Shown: in pieces, positions 25,159 through 35,154 of the stretch
Numbering within the stretch: the first letter of the stretch is position 1
Layout: each line of letters opens with the position of its first letter
Assembly: GCF_005844425.1 (NCBI RefSeq)
Contig: NZ_SPHL01000003.1
Coordinates: forward strand, 26,860-90,859
DNA: 64,000 nt
Direction of reading: 5' to 3'
Origin: Anaerofustis stercorihominis
GTDB lineage: Bacteria > Bacillota > Clostridia > Eubacteriales > Anaerofustaceae
Position numbers and translations under genes: made by a program
Notes under the pieces: model-generated
The model's input: only the letters and a program-made list of their open reading frames with translations
What the model was told of the DNA's origin: nothing
Databases searched by the model: none

Positions 25159-28100
25159 TTATTCAAATTCTATTAATAATTGACCGGCTTTTACATTGTC
25201 AAGTTCTTGAACCAATACGTCTTTTATTACACCGTCACATGGAGCAACAACTTCAGTTTCCATCTTCATTGCTTCAACAACACATACAGATTGGTTTTTC
25301 TTAACTTCTTCTCCGATTGCAACATTTACTTTAATTACAGAACCAGGAATTGGAGAACCTATATGTTTTTCATTTTTAGGATCAGCCATTTCAATTATTT
25401 TATCAGTTGTTTGATTAACCACAAAGTTTGGATCATTTACATATAAAACTCTTCTGAAGCCGTCAACTTCATAAACCATTCTTCTTGTTCCGTCAGGATG
25501 AGTATTACCGATTCTTACAAGTTTAATTACATGACTCTTACCTTCACCAAAGAATATTTCTGTTTCTTCGCCTAGTGCTAGCCCTGTAAAGAAAGCATCT
25601 GAAGGCATATAAGTTAAATCACCATAATCTTCTTTGAATTTTAGATAATCTTTATAAACTTTTTTATAAAGTGCTGCAGAAAGAACTTGTTTTTCATTTA
25701 ATTCCATACCGAATTCTTCTCTAAATTCTTCTCTTATCTTATCGAAGTCTTCATCTGGAAGAAGTTCACCTGGACGTTTTGTAATATATTCTGCACCTTT
25801 AAGAACAACTTCTCTTAATTTTTCATCAAAGCCCCATTCAGGTTGACCAATCATTCCTTTAAAGAAATCTACAACACTGTCTGGGAATGCTAAGTCTTTT
25901 CCTTTTTCATAGATATTTTCTTTATCTAAATCATTTTGTAGCATAAAAATTGCAAAGTCACCTACAACTTTTGATGTTGGAGTTACTTTGATTATATCAC
26001 CAAGAAGTTCATTTGCTTGTTTATATTTTTCAAGAACATCTGTAAATCTATGTCCAAGTCCGAAACTTTCAACTTGAGATTTAAGGTTACTGTATTGTCC
26101 TCCGGGAACTTCATATTTATAAATTTGAGTTGTTCCTGTTTTTAAGCCTGATTCAAATCCTGTATAGTATTTTCTTGCTTTTTCATAGTAGTCACTTACG
26201 ATTTGAATTTCATCTAAATTAATATTACTTTGTCTTGGAGTATATTCAAGACCTGCAACTATTGCTTCAAGAGAAGGTTGTGATGTAGTTCCACTCATTG
26301 AAGAAAGAGCACCTTCTACAATATCTACTCCTGCGGCACTTGCCATTAACATACTTGAAACACCGTTTCCTGCTGTATCATGAGTATGGAAATGAATTGG
26401 AATATTTACTTCATCTTTTAATGCTTTTGCAAGTTTCATTGCTGCAGCAGGTTTTAATAAGCCTGACATATCCTTAATTGCAAGAATATGCGCACCCATT
26501 GCTTCAACTTCTTTTGCTTTTTTAATGTAGTAATCCAATGTATATTTAGTTTTGTTTTTATCTAATATATCTCCAGAATAACAAATTGCAACTTCTGCAA
26601 CTTTTCCAAGTTTTAATACTTCTTCAACAGAAGGTTTAATTTGATCTAACCAGTTAAGAGCATCAAACACTCTAAATACATCAACACCGCTTTTTGCACT
26701 TTGTTTGATAAATTCTTTAATTACATTATCAGGATAGTTTTTATATCCTACGGCGTTTGAACCTCTAAGAAGCATTTGGAATAAGATATTTGGAATCATT
26801 TCTCTTAATAATTCCAGTCTTGCCCATGGAGATTCTTTTAAGAAACGATAAGATGTATCAAATGTTGCTCCACCCCATACTTCAAGAGCATAAACATCTT
26901 TTTCATAGCGGCTTACGCTTTCTGCTATTTTCAAGAAATCAACGGTTCTCATTCTTGTTGCAAATAAAGATTGTTGCGCATCACGCATAGTTGTATCCAT
27001 GAATAAAAGCTGTTTTTGATCTTTTATCCATTTTACAAGTCCGTCAGGACCTTGTTCATCAAGAATTTGTTTTGTTCCTCTAAGAGCAGGCATGTCTTTA
27101 AATCTAGGAACTTCTATTTTTGGTATAATTTCTTTATTTTGATTATCATGTTTTAATGTTGTTTCAGATAAATATGTAAGAACTTTTGCAAGTTGATCAT
27201 CAAATTTTTCAATATTGAAAAGTTCAGGATGATCTTCAATAAAGTTTGTATTACATATTCCTTTCTTAAAGTCAGGATGTTTTAAAACATTGATAAGGAA
27301 GTCTTTGTTTGTAGAAACACCTTCGATTTCGTGTTCCTTTAAAGTTCTTATCATTTTCTTTCTTGCTTTGTCAAAGTCTCTTGCATATGTTGTTGTTTTA
27401 ACAAGAAGACTGTCAAAGTAAGGTGTTATTTCAGAACCGGCAAAACCATTACCACCGTCAAGTCTTACCCCTGGACCTGCACCTGTTTTGTATATTGTAA
27501 TTTTACCTGTATCTGGCATAAAGTTATTTAATACATTTTCTGTTGTAACCCTACATTCAATTGCCGCACCACTCATTTTTATATCATCTTGAGATTGAAT
27601 GTTTATTTCTTCATCTGTAAGTTTATATCCTTCGGCAATTAAAATTTGAGCTTGAACCAAGTCTACATTTGTTACAAGTTCTGTAACAGTATGTTCAACT
27701 TGGATTCTTGGGTTAACTTCCATAAAATAATGTTTTTCATTTTCATCAACCAAGAATTCAACTGTACCTGCATTTGTATATCCAACGTGTTTTGCAAGGT
27801 TTACTGATTCTTCACAAATTGCTCTTCTTGTTTCTTCACTAATTGATTGTGAAGGTGAAAATTCAATAATTTTTTGATGTCTTCTTTGAATAGAACAGTC
27901 TCTTTCAAAAAGATGAACAATATGCCCGTATTCATCGGCTAAGATTTGAGCTTCAACGTGTCTTGGAGAACGAACATATTTTTCAATAAAAACTTCTCCA
28001 TTGTTAAAAGCTTTTTTTGCTTCTCTTACGGCAGATTCAAATTGACCTTTTAAATCTTCTTCCCTTTCACAAACTCTCATACCTCTTCCACCGCCGCCGG

Positions 28101-28584
28101 CACTGGCTTTTATTATAACAGGGTATCCGATTTTTGCACTAATGTCTTTTGCTTCTTCAACCGTATCTACTTTTATACCATCAAGAACACTAACTCCGGC
28201 TTCTATCGCTGCATTTTTGGCATTAACTTTATTTCCAAGAAGTTCGATAACTTTTGAATTTGGTCCGATAAATTTAATACCGGCCTTTTCACATTCTGCC
28301 GCAAATTCAGGATTTTCTGATAAAAATCCATATCCTGGATGTATTGCATCAATATTTTTAGCCTTTGCAAGTTCAATTATTGCTTCTATGTTTAAATAGG
28401 CGTCCGTTGGTGAATTGGTACCTTTAATTAGATAAGCCTCATCTGCTTTACTTCTAAAAAGTGATAATTTGTCTTCTTCGCAGTAAATACAAATAGCTTT
28501 CATTCCAAGTTCTTGTACCGCTCTTATTATTCTAATTGCAATTTCACCACGGTTTGCGATTAAAACTCTTTTAAAATTTTTCAT
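25159..28584 (-). CDS. pycA: Pyruvate carboxylase
   Basis: Biotin enzyme that carboxylates pyruvate to oxaloacetate, an anaplerotic step. About 1,141 residues in one chain. The biotin carboxylase domain (1-450) has the ATP loop KASAGGGGRGMR and FMEVNPRIQVEHTVTE; the carboxyltransferase domain (about 530-800) has DTTMRDAQQS and the metal-binding HFHTHDTAGN; the biotin carrier (about 1075-end) has the biotinylated Lys in VEAMKMETEV. Of two adjacent ATGs, the second has the better distance to AGGAGG. It is a monocistronic unit with its own terminator. Oxaloacetate made here can feed aspartate for the NadB pathway. Confidence 0.98.
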   Translation of the reverse strand: MKNFKRVLIANRGEIAIRIIRAVQELGMKAICIYCEEDKLSLFRSKADEAYLIKGTNSPTDAYLNIEAIIELAKAKNIDAIHPGYGFLSENPEFAAECEKAGIKFIGPNSKVIELLGNKVNAKNAAIEAGVSVLDGIKVDTVEEAKDISAKIGYPVIIKASAGGGGRGMRVCEREEDLKGQFESAVREAKKAFNNGEVFIEKYVRSPRHVEAQILADEYGHIVHLFERDCSIQRRHQKIIEFSPSQSISEETRRAICEESVNLAKHVGYTNAGTVEFLVDENEKHYFMEVNPRIQVEHTVTELVTNVDLVQAQILIAEGYKLTDEEINIQSQDDIKMSGAAIECRVTTENVLNNFMPDTGKITIYKTGAGPGVRLDGGNGFAGSEITPYFDSLLVKTTTYARDFDKARKKMIRTLKEHEIEGVSTNKDFLINVLKHPDFKKGICNTNFIEDHPELFNIEKFDDQLAKVLTYLSETTLKHDNQNKEIIPKIEVPRFKDMPALRGTKQILDEQGPDGLVKWIKDQKQLLFMDTTMRDAQQSLFATRMRTVDFLKIAESVSRYEKDVYALEVWGGATFDTSYRFLKESPWARLELLREMIPNILFQMLLRGSNAVGYKNYPDNVIKEFIKQSAKSGVDVFRVFDALNWLDQIKPSVEEVLKLGKVAEVAICYSGDILDKNKTKYTLDYYIKKAKEVEAMGAHILAIKDMSGLLKPAAAMKLAKALKDEVNIPIHFHTHDTAGNGVSSMLMASAAGVDIVEGALSSMSGTTSQPSLEAIVAGLEYTPRQSNINLDEIQIVSDYYEKARKYYTGFESGLKTGTTQIYKYEVPGGQYSNLKSQVESFGLGHRFTDVLEKYKQANELLGDIIKVTPTSKVVGDFAIFMLQNDLDKENIYEKGKDLAFPDSVVDFFKGMIGQPEWGFDEKLREVVLKGAEYITKRPGELLPDEDFDKIREEFREEFGMELNEKQVLSAALYKKVYKDYLKFKEDYGDLTYMPSDAFFTGLALGEETEIFFGEGKSHVIKLVRIGNTHPDGTRRMVYEVDGFRRVLYVNDPNFVVNQTTDKIIEMADPKNEKHIGSPIPGSVIKVNVAIGEEVKKNQSVCVVEAMKMETEVVAPCDGVIKDVLVQELDNVKAGQLLIEFE

Positions 28585-28723
28585 CATGCCCTCCTCTTTC
28601 CATATATTCTAAATATTATACTAAATTTTCTTAATTTTTAAAAGACTTTTTATACCATTATTATAAAAAAATATATATTTATTAATTTTTTGTAATATTT
28701 ATGCATAAATTATCTAAATTATA

Positions 28724-28750
28724 TAAAAAAAGCAGCTTAAAGCTGCTCTT
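28724..28750 (-). terminator. Rho-independent terminator after proA
   Basis: Stem AGCAGCT/AGCTGCT with a three-base loop and a run of seven A on the plus strand, read as T on the minus strand. Confidence 0.82.
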
Positions 28751-30004
28751 TTATTTTCTAATTTGTCCATTACCGGTAATAATATACTTAATTGTTGTAA
28801 GTTCATTTAATCCCATAGGACCTCTTGGAAGAGTTCTTTGTGTTGCTATTCCAATCTCACTTCCAAAGCCAAACTCTTCTCCGTCGGTAAATCTTGTAGA
28901 TACATTTACATAAACACAAGCACTGTCTATTTTTGATGTGAACATATTCATTCTTGAAATATCATTTGTAACTATACATTCTGAATGTTTTGTAGAATAT
29001 TTATTTATATGATTTATTGCTTCTTCAATACTTTCAACAACCTTTACAGCAATAATATAATCATTGTATTCTGTTTTATAATCATCTTCAGTTGCTTTTT
29101 TAACAGCCTTGCTTCCAAGGATTTTTATTGTCTTTTCGTCTCCCCTGAATTCAACATTATGCTCTTTTAATCTATTATATATTAAAGGAAGAACTTCTTT
29201 TGCTTTCTTTTCATGAACAAGTAATGTTTCAAGAGCATTACATACACTTGGACGTTGAGTTTTCCCGTTATCTGTTAAATTCACAGCCATTTCATTATCG
29301 GCAAATTCATCTATATATATATGGCAGTTTCCCGCTCCTGTTTCAATAAAAGGAACTGTTGCAATGTCTTTTATCGATTTTATAAGTCCTGCACTTCCTC
29401 TTGGAATTAAAACATCTATATAATCTGTTAATTTCGCCATTTGAGAAACATATTTTCTGTCAGTATCTGTAACAAGCTGTATAATGTCATGATTAAGCCC
29501 TGCTTTTCTTATTGCTCCTCTCATAATTTCCACAAGCTTTGTATTTGTGTTTATAGCTTCTTTGCCACCTCTTAAAATACAAGCATTACCCGATTTTAAG
29601 CATAAACATCCGGCATCAACCGTAACATTAGGACGAGACTCAAAAATAATTCCAACTACTCCATAAGGAACTCTTTTTATTACGATTTCCATTCCATTAG
29701 GCCTTTTTGAGCCTCCGGAAACAATCCCAACAGGGTCGCTTAAATTTATAACTTTATCAATAGAGCCTGCAATTGCTTTTATTCTGTCTTCGTTAAGCAT
29801 AAGTCTATCCACCATAGACTCCTTTATTCCGTTGATTTTCGCAGCAGAAATATCTTCTGTATTAGCTTTTATTATTTCTTTCATATGAAGAATAAGTTCT
29901 TCTTTAATGCTTCTTAAAGCCTCGTTCTTTTTATCAGTATTCAAATCCATAAGACTTCTGCTTGCAATTTTTGCTTTCTTTCCCAAACTTGCCATATTAA
30001 ACAT
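28751..30004 (-). CDS. proA: Gamma-glutamyl phosphate reductase ProA
   Basis: Reduces gamma-glutamyl phosphate to glutamate semialdehyde, second step of proline synthesis. About 417 residues, aldehyde dehydrogenase fold. Visible: IFESRPNVTVDAGCLCLKSG, the catalytic cysteine in RPSVCNALETLL, and FGFGSEIGIATQ near the end. The ATG is placed after GAGGTGA, seven bases past the proB stop; GTG three codons upstream and ATG three codons downstream are alternatives. Second gene of a proB-proA operon. Confidence 0.96.
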   Translation of the reverse strand: MFNMASLGKKAKIASRSLMDLNTDKKNEALRSIKEELILHMKEIIKANTEDISAAKINGIKESMVDRLMLNEDRIKAIAGSIDKVINLSDPVGIVSGGSKRPNGMEIVIKRVPYGVVGIIFESRPNVTVDAGCLCLKSGNACILRGGKEAINTNTKLVEIMRGAIRKAGLNHDIIQLVTDTDRKYVSQMAKLTDYIDVLIPRGSAGLIKSIKDIATVPFIETGAGNCHIYIDEFADNEMAVNLTDNGKTQRPSVCNALETLLVHEKKAKEVLPLIYNRLKEHNVEFRGDEKTIKILGSKAVKKATEDDYKTEYNDYIIAVKVVESIEEAINHINKYSTKHSECIVTNDISRMNMFTSKIDSACVYVNVSTRFTDGEEFGFGSEIGIATQRTLPRGPMGLNELTTIKYIITGNGQIRK

Positions 30005-30009
30005 TAAAA

Positions 30010-30795
30010 TCACCTCACCTTAAATAATGTTCCTTTGTTTTCACCGTCGAATAAATTATATAAATCATTTGGATTTTTTGATGAAAGAATAACCATATCA
30101 AAATTATTTTCAAAAGCAATTTGCCCTGCTTTTATTTTTGTAATCATTCCGCCCGTACCAAGATTATTCACAGCGCCACCACAACAATCTATAATCTCAT
30201 CGGTAATTTCTTCGACAACTTCAATTCGTTTTGCATTTTTATTTTTCTTTGGATTATCAGTATAAAGTCCATCAATATCCGTAAGAATAACAAGAAGGTC
30301 TGCTCCTATTATTGAACTTACAACGGCAGATAAAGTATCATTATCACCAAACTCCAACTCTTCCGTACTAACAGTGTCATTTTCATTTACTATTGGAATT
30401 ACATTATATTTTAAAAGCTGTTCAAAAGTATTATATATATTTGAAATATCAGCATTTTCACCAACAACGTCATTTGTCAAAAGAACCTGCGCTACATTGT
30501 GGTTATATTCACCAAACAACTTATCATACAGATACATTAATTCACATTGTCCGATTGCCGCAAGAGCCTGTCTTTTTGATATTGTTTTGGGCTTTTTATC
30601 AAGACCAAGTTTCCCCATTCCAACCCCAACAGCACCTGAAGAAACCAATACAATTTCTTTTCCTGAATTTTTAAGGTCAGAAATAATCTTTACCAAATGT
30701 TCCACTCTTCTTATGTTTATATTCCCCGTTTTGTGAGTCAAAGTGGATGTTCCGATTTTAATTACGATTTTTTTTGCTTTTACTACGTTTTCCAT
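30010..30795 (-). CDS. proB: Glutamate 5-kinase ProB (without PUA domain)
   Basis: Phosphorylates glutamate for proline synthesis and is the feedback-controlled step in many bacteria. 261 residues, comprising only the amino acid kinase domain: VIKIGTSTLT, VSSGAVGVGMGKL, NENDTVS, LTDIDGLYTDNP and GTGGMITKIKA are all present. The C-terminal PUA domain of the E. coli enzyme (367 residues) is missing, as in many clostridial forms. It is followed closely by proA. Confidence 0.95.
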   Translation of the reverse strand: MENVVKAKKIVIKIGTSTLTHKTGNINIRRVEHLVKIISDLKNSGKEIVLVSSGAVGVGMGKLGLDKKPKTISKRQALAAIGQCELMYLYDKLFGEYNHNVAQVLLTNDVVGENADISNIYNTFEQLLKYNVIPIVNENDTVSTEELEFGDNDTLSAVVSSIIGADLLVILTDIDGLYTDNPKKNKNAKRIEVVEEITDEIIDCCGGAVNNLGTGGMITKIKAGQIAFENNFDMVILSSKNPNDLYNLFDGENKGTLFKVR

Positions 30796-30840
30796 ATTAT
30801 GTCCTTATTTTTATTTTATATTAATTTTATTATTGATAAA

Positions 30841-31149
30841 CTAGAAAATACCTTTATTGTATTTAAACTGTCCGTAAAGCATGATAACTAGCCCAATTAT
30901 TATCCCTAATACAACTAAGTGCTCAATTATGTCAGTTTTAAAAACAAGTTCAAAAATAGCACAAACGACAAAAGAGAACCCTATTATTAAACTTCCAACC
31001 CCCATACATTTACCATATTTAGGAATATCAGCTTTTACAACTTTTCTTCTGTTATAACTATGAATAGTGGAAATATTTCCCCTTATATTTAATATACCGC
31101 ATACTAAAAGAATAATACCAATAAGAATAAATGTAATAAATTTTTCCAT
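30841..31149 (-). CDS. Small membrane protein, function unknown
   Basis: 102 residues with three predicted membrane helices (about 5-22, 50-68 and 78-95). Between the first two helices is a conserved-looking polar segment GNISTIHSYNRRKVVKADI, of a kind I associate with small uncharacterised clostridial membrane proteins. AAAGGGAAA precedes the ATG, which supports it as a real gene. It lies upstream of proB on the same strand with a 45-base gap. No function can be assigned. Confidence 0.7.
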   Translation of the reverse strand: MEKFITFILIGIILLVCGILNIRGNISTIHSYNRRKVVKADIPKYGKCMGVGSLIIGFSFVVCAIFELVFKTDIIEHLVVLGIIIGLVIMLYGQFKYNKGIF

Positions 31150-31291
31150 TGCTTTTCCCTTTACTAAAAATCAAAAATTAATATGTTATTTATTATAAAC
31201 TTTAAAACAAATACGGTTTAAATATAGTCATACAGATTTTTATTTATTATATAAAAATTCCCTAATAAAGTAAAGCAAGAAAAAATAAAAT

Positions 31292-31317
31292 AAAAACTTG
31301 GCAAAGCCAAGTTTTTA
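31292..31317 (-). terminator. Rho-independent terminator after the alcohol dehydrogenase gene
   Basis: Eleven-base stem AAAAACTTGGC/GCCAAGTTTTT with a three-base loop, overlapping the stop codon; T-rich on the minus strand. Confidence 0.87.
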
Positions 31318-32346
31318 ATATGTTATGTAATTTTTTATTACGTTTCCTTCATGATGATTCATTAAAGCTTCTTTTACATCTTCAAGCTTATATTCATTAT
31401 ATACAAAATCTTTTTCATCTATTACTTTCATTTTCAAAAGTTCAAATGCTTGATTTACGTATAAAGGAGTAGTATGGTAAAGACCTTTTATTGTAACTTG
31501 TGAATAATGAAGAAGTTTTGTGTCAACAGTTAGAACCTCTCCTGCTTTTGTTCCGCCGTATAATAAAACAAAACCTCCGGGACGAACCATATTAATTGAC
31601 ATTTCCCAAACTTTTACGCTTCCTGCCGCTTCAATTGCTGCATCAACACCTCTTCCTTCAGGTGTAAGATCTTTTACTGCTTTAACTTGATCTTCAACTT
31701 CATCTATATTAATCACATCATAAGCACCAAGTTTTTTTGCTGTTTCAAGTCTAACTTTACTTCTGTCACAAGCTATAACTCTCGCACCTTTTAAATATAG
31801 AAGTCTTATAAACATAAGACCTGAAGGTCCACATCCGTTAACTGCAACATAATCTCCTTGTTCAACAGGAACTTGAGAAACTCCATATACGCTACATGCA
31901 AAAGGTTCTAATAAAGCTGCTTGTTTAAAACTCATATCATCTGGAATATGGAACATATTTTGTTTAACAATTCTTTCAGGAATAAGTTGATATTCACTAA
32001 AAGCACCATTTTTCAACTGATTTGCAAGGAAATCTTCACACATACAATGAATACCTTTTTTGCAATAATAACATTCATTACATGGTGCAGAATTGTGAGC
32101 AACAACTCTATCTCCAACTTTAAACTTAGTAACCCCTTCACCTACACTATCAACAATACCGCTTGCTTCATGTCCAATATTATAAGGAGGTGTATGTTTT
32201 GCATATCCTCTTAAATAACTTTTTACATCAGAACCACAAGTAAGAGAAACTTCGTTTTTAATTAAAACTTCGCCCTTTCCAGGTTTTGGCTTTTCACATT
32301 CGATAATTCTTAAATCCCCCGGTTCATGCAACATTACTTTTCTCAA
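31315..32346 (-). CDS. Zinc-dependent alcohol dehydrogenase (medium-chain, sorbitol/threonine dehydrogenase-like)
   Basis: Medium-chain NAD(P) dehydrogenase, 343 residues. Catalytic zinc ligands lie in LTCGSD and GHEASG. The structural zinc site has four cysteines in CNECYYCKKGIHCMC. The Rossmann motif is VNGCGPSGLMFIRLL, then an acidic residue in ACDRSK suggests NAD preference. The start codon appears to be TTG: GAGAGG lies nine bases before it, and the next ATG is 21 bases from that site, while the family N-terminus (M-x-x-V-LHEPGDL) matches the TTG start. Substrate unknown (polyol, threonine or aromatic alcohol). No sugar genes adjoin it. Confidence 0.88.
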   Translation of the reverse strand: MRKVMLHEPGDLRIIECEKPKPGKGEVLIKNEVSLTCGSDVKSYLRGYAKHTPPYNIGHEASGIVDSVGEGVTKFKVGDRVVAHNSAPCNECYYCKKGIHCMCEDFLANQLKNGAFSEYQLIPERIVKQNMFHIPDDMSFKQAALLEPFACSVYGVSQVPVEQGDYVAVNGCGPSGLMFIRLLYLKGARVIACDRSKVRLETAKKLGAYDVINIDEVEDQVKAVKDLTPEGRGVDAAIEAAGSVKVWEMSINMVRPGGFVLLYGGTKAGEVLTVDTKLLHYSQVTIKGLYHTTPLYVNQAFELLKMKVIDEKDFVYNEYKLEDVKEALMNHHEGNVIKNYITY

Positions 32347-32491
32347 TTTAACGTACCTCTCTTTAAATTAATATGCTATTCATAGTTTATCATTAAACGG
32401 TATCATTCATCAAGAAATAAATTTATTAAATTTTACAAAACTACTGTTAAAATGTTTAGGCTAAATGTTAAAATACATTTAGGTGGATATT

Positions 32492-33805
32492 ATGAATTTA
32501 AGGATAGATACAAAAGCGGAATACATTTTAAATAAATTAAAAGAAAACGGATTTGAAGGTTTTATTGTCGGTGGATGTGTCAGAGATTTAATTTTAGGAA
32601 AAACACCAAAGGACTATGACATAACAACAAACGCAAAGCCAGAGAAAATAATAGAAACATTCAAAGACCATAAAACAATATTAACGGGAATAAAATACGG
32701 AACCGTTACTGTTTTAATAGATAAGATACCTTTTGAAATAACCACATATAGAAAAGAACAAGAATATATAAACAACAGAAAACCAAAAAGTGTTATATTT
32801 TTATCTTCAATAGAAGAAGACTTATACAGAAGAGATTTTACAATAAATTCCATGGCTTATAATAATGATAAAAAACTAATAGATTTATACGGTGGCGTAA
32901 ATGATATACAAAAAGGTATTATAAGAGCAATTGGAAACAAGGATAAAAAATTTGAAGAAGATGCAATTAGAATTTTAAGAGCATATAGATTCGCAGGAAG
33001 ATATGATTGGAAAATAGAAGAAGAAACAAAAAATGCAATGTTAAAAAACATGAATTTACTTAATAACATTGCAAAAGAAAGAATCATACCTGAGCTTAAA
33101 GAAATATTTGAAAGCGGTATGGATATTAACAAAATGGAATTTATTACAACTTTATTCCCTGTAATAAAAGATTGTTTTAATACCTATCAAAATAATAAAT
33201 ATCATATGAGTAGTGTTGGAGAACATATTTACAATACATTTAACAATATAGATAATGTATTTCATTTAAAAATGACCATGCTTCTACATGATATAGGAAA
33301 AGTTGACACGAAAACGACAGATCAAAACAATGTTGACCATTTCTACAATCATGCAGATATTTCCCGGGAAAAGTCAAAAATAATTCTAAATGAATTTAAA
33401 TTCGACAATAACACAAAACATAAAATACTTACATTAATAGAAAATCATGATAAGTATATGGCACCTGATCCTAAATATATAAAAAAAATGTTAAACAAAA
33501 TAGGCGAAGATTTGTTTTTTGATTTAATTAAAGTAAGAATTGCAGACGACAGTGCAAAGAATCAAGAATTGGTTAAAAACAATATAAAGATTTTCAATGA
33601 AACTTTAACTCTTACAAAAAAAATCATAAAAGAAAAACAACCTTATAGTATTAAAGACCTTGATATTTCAGGCAAAGACCTTATAGAACTTGGATATGAA
33701 GGCAAAGAAATTGGAGAAAAATTAAATTATTTATTAAGTAAAATAATTGAAGCTCCATCTTTAAATAAAAAAGAAACGTTAAAAAAGTTAATAATAAAAA
33801 AATAA
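32492..33805 (+). CDS. cca: CCA tRNA nucleotidyltransferase (with HD domain)
   Basis: Adds or repairs the 3' CCA end of tRNAs. The nucleotidyltransferase motif GGCVRDLILGKTPKDYDITT is at the N-terminus, RRDFTINSMAYN is the second conserved region, and the RNA-binding segment DAIRILRAYRFAGR follows. In the middle is an HD phosphohydrolase motif, MLLHDIGK, with NHADIS further on. About 437 residues. The ATG follows AGGTGG; an in-frame GTG belongs to that site. Class II enzymes with an HD domain are usual in clostridia. From this gene on most of the window is read from the plus strand. Confidence 0.94.
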   Translation: MNLRIDTKAEYILNKLKENGFEGFIVGGCVRDLILGKTPKDYDITTNAKPEKIIETFKDHKTILTGIKYGTVTVLIDKIPFEITTYRKEQEYINNRKPKSVIFLSSIEEDLYRRDFTINSMAYNNDKKLIDLYGGVNDIQKGIIRAIGNKDKKFEEDAIRILRAYRFAGRYDWKIEEETKNAMLKNMNLLNNIAKERIIPELKEIFESGMDINKMEFITTLFPVIKDCFNTYQNNKYHMSSVGEHIYNTFNNIDNVFHLKMTMLLHDIGKVDTKTTDQNNVDHFYNHADISREKSKIILNEFKFDNNTKHKILTLIENHDKYMAPDPKYIKKMLNKIGEDLFFDLIKVRIADDSAKNQELVKNNIKIFNETLTLTKKIIKEKQPYSIKDLDISGKDLIELGYEGKEIGEKLNYLLSKIIEAPSLNKKETLKKLIIKK

Positions 33806-33830
33806 AAGCCTGTTATTCAGGCTTTTTATT
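33804..33830. terminator. Bidirectional terminator between cca and the AI-2E family gene
   Basis: Nine-base stem AAAAGCCTG/CAGGCTTTT with a five-base loop containing the stop codon of the minus-strand gene, flanked by A and T runs. Confidence 0.87.
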
Positions 33831-35021
33831 TTCAAGTAATGGCGGTTTGTTTTCATCTTTTCTATCACTAAGCCACTGAGAAATCAAAATCTTAAGAACT
33901 GCAAATATAGGAATACCTATAACCATACCCACAACGCCAAACAGACTTCCACAGAAAATAATGGATACAATAACCCAGAAACCGTTAAGTCCAACCACAT
34001 CACCAAGAATATTCGGAGCAAGAACATTTTGATCTATTTGTTGTATAAATATAATGATTAATACCATTATAATCCCCTGAACAGGTCCACCGGAAATCAT
34101 GGCAAAAATAGAACAAGGTATTACGCTGAAAATAGGACCAAACAACGGAATCATATTTGTTATGGTTATTATAAAAGCAATTAATGTTGCATATTTAATT
34201 TTAAATAATGTTGCAAGAGCAAGACCTAATGCCCCAACTATTAAAGAACAAATAGCTTTACCGGATAAAAATTTAAAAAACATATAATCCATAAGTCCCA
34301 GAACATAAGAAGCTCTTCCATACATTCTTTCAGACAAAATAGCTTGAGTAAATCTTTTTAATTGACTTAATAGAATTTCTTTGTCTATAAGCATATATAA
34401 AGCTATAAAAATTGCTATAAAAACATTATATATTGTTTTACCAAGGCTCATTGTGGCATTAAATAAATTTGCACCAAGTCCTTCAACCCAAGTTTTAAAG
34501 AAACTTAAAGTATCGAGTATTGTAGCATTCATTCCATTTGAGGTAGATATGTCTATATTGAATATATTACAAATACTAACAAACACAGGATGATTTGCTA
34601 ACCTTGTGATAAAACCTTCAATCTGCCCCATGTTTTCCTGAACAGAAGCTATAAGAGAACTTATACTTGTAATGGTACTCGGTAAAACTATATAAACAAT
34701 TAAAGTAATTATCAAAAGAGCTATAATCATTACAATAAGAGAAGATAAAACTCTTTTTGCTCCATCTTTTTTTATGTTTGTCCTTTTTTCTAAGATATCA
34801 TGTAATTTATCAACCGGCTGATATAAGAAAAAGGCAATAATAAAACCTATTAAAACGGGCTTTAACGGAATATAAAATATATTCCATATATCTTTTAATT
34901 CTTCAAGAAAAGAAGATATGTTTTGAATTCCAAAATAAAAAGCTATAATGAAACAAGCTGAAAGAGTAAACAGAATTGCATATTCTTTATATTTTTTGTC
35001 TATGTTTCTAAATTTTTTCAT
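33813..35021 (-). CDS. AI-2E family transporter (PerM-like membrane protein)
   Basis: Polytopic membrane protein of 402 residues with about eight helices and a long extracytoplasmic region (about 105-190). The order of hydrophobic segments and the C-terminal core FIITITNMIPLFGPIFSVIP followed by LNGFWVIVSIIFCGSLFGVVGM and GIPIFAVL are those of the AI-2E/PerM (YtvI-like) family. Members have been linked to autoinducer-2 export, sodium-proton antiport or, in Bacillus, sporulation-associated proteins, so transport substrate is uncertain. Convergent with cca. Confidence 0.85.
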   Translation of the reverse strand: MKKFRNIDKKYKEYAILFTLSACFIIAFYFGIQNISSFLEELKDIWNIFYIPLKPVLIGFIIAFFLYQPVDKLHDILEKRTNIKKDGAKRVLSSLIVMIIALLIITLIVYIVLPSTITSISSLIASVQENMGQIEGFITRLANHPVFVSICNIFNIDISTSNGMNATILDTLSFFKTWVEGLGANLFNATMSLGKTIYNVFIAIFIALYMLIDKEILLSQLKRFTQAILSERMYGRASYVLGLMDYMFFKFLSGKAICSLIVGALGLALATLFKIKYATLIAFIITITNMIPLFGPIFSVIPCSIFAMISGGPVQGIIMVLIIIFIQQIDQNVLAPNILGDVVGLNGFWVIVSIIFCGSLFGVVGMVIGIPIFAVLKILISQWLSDRKDENKPPLLENKKPE

Positions 35022-35154
35022 TAAACCACTCTCTTTTAAATATTTATGGATAATATTATACCATACATATTAATTAAAATATTTAAAAATCCTATTTTTA
35101 AATATAATTTATGATATAATTAAAAAAATTTTAATAATTTTAAAAGAGGTTGAA

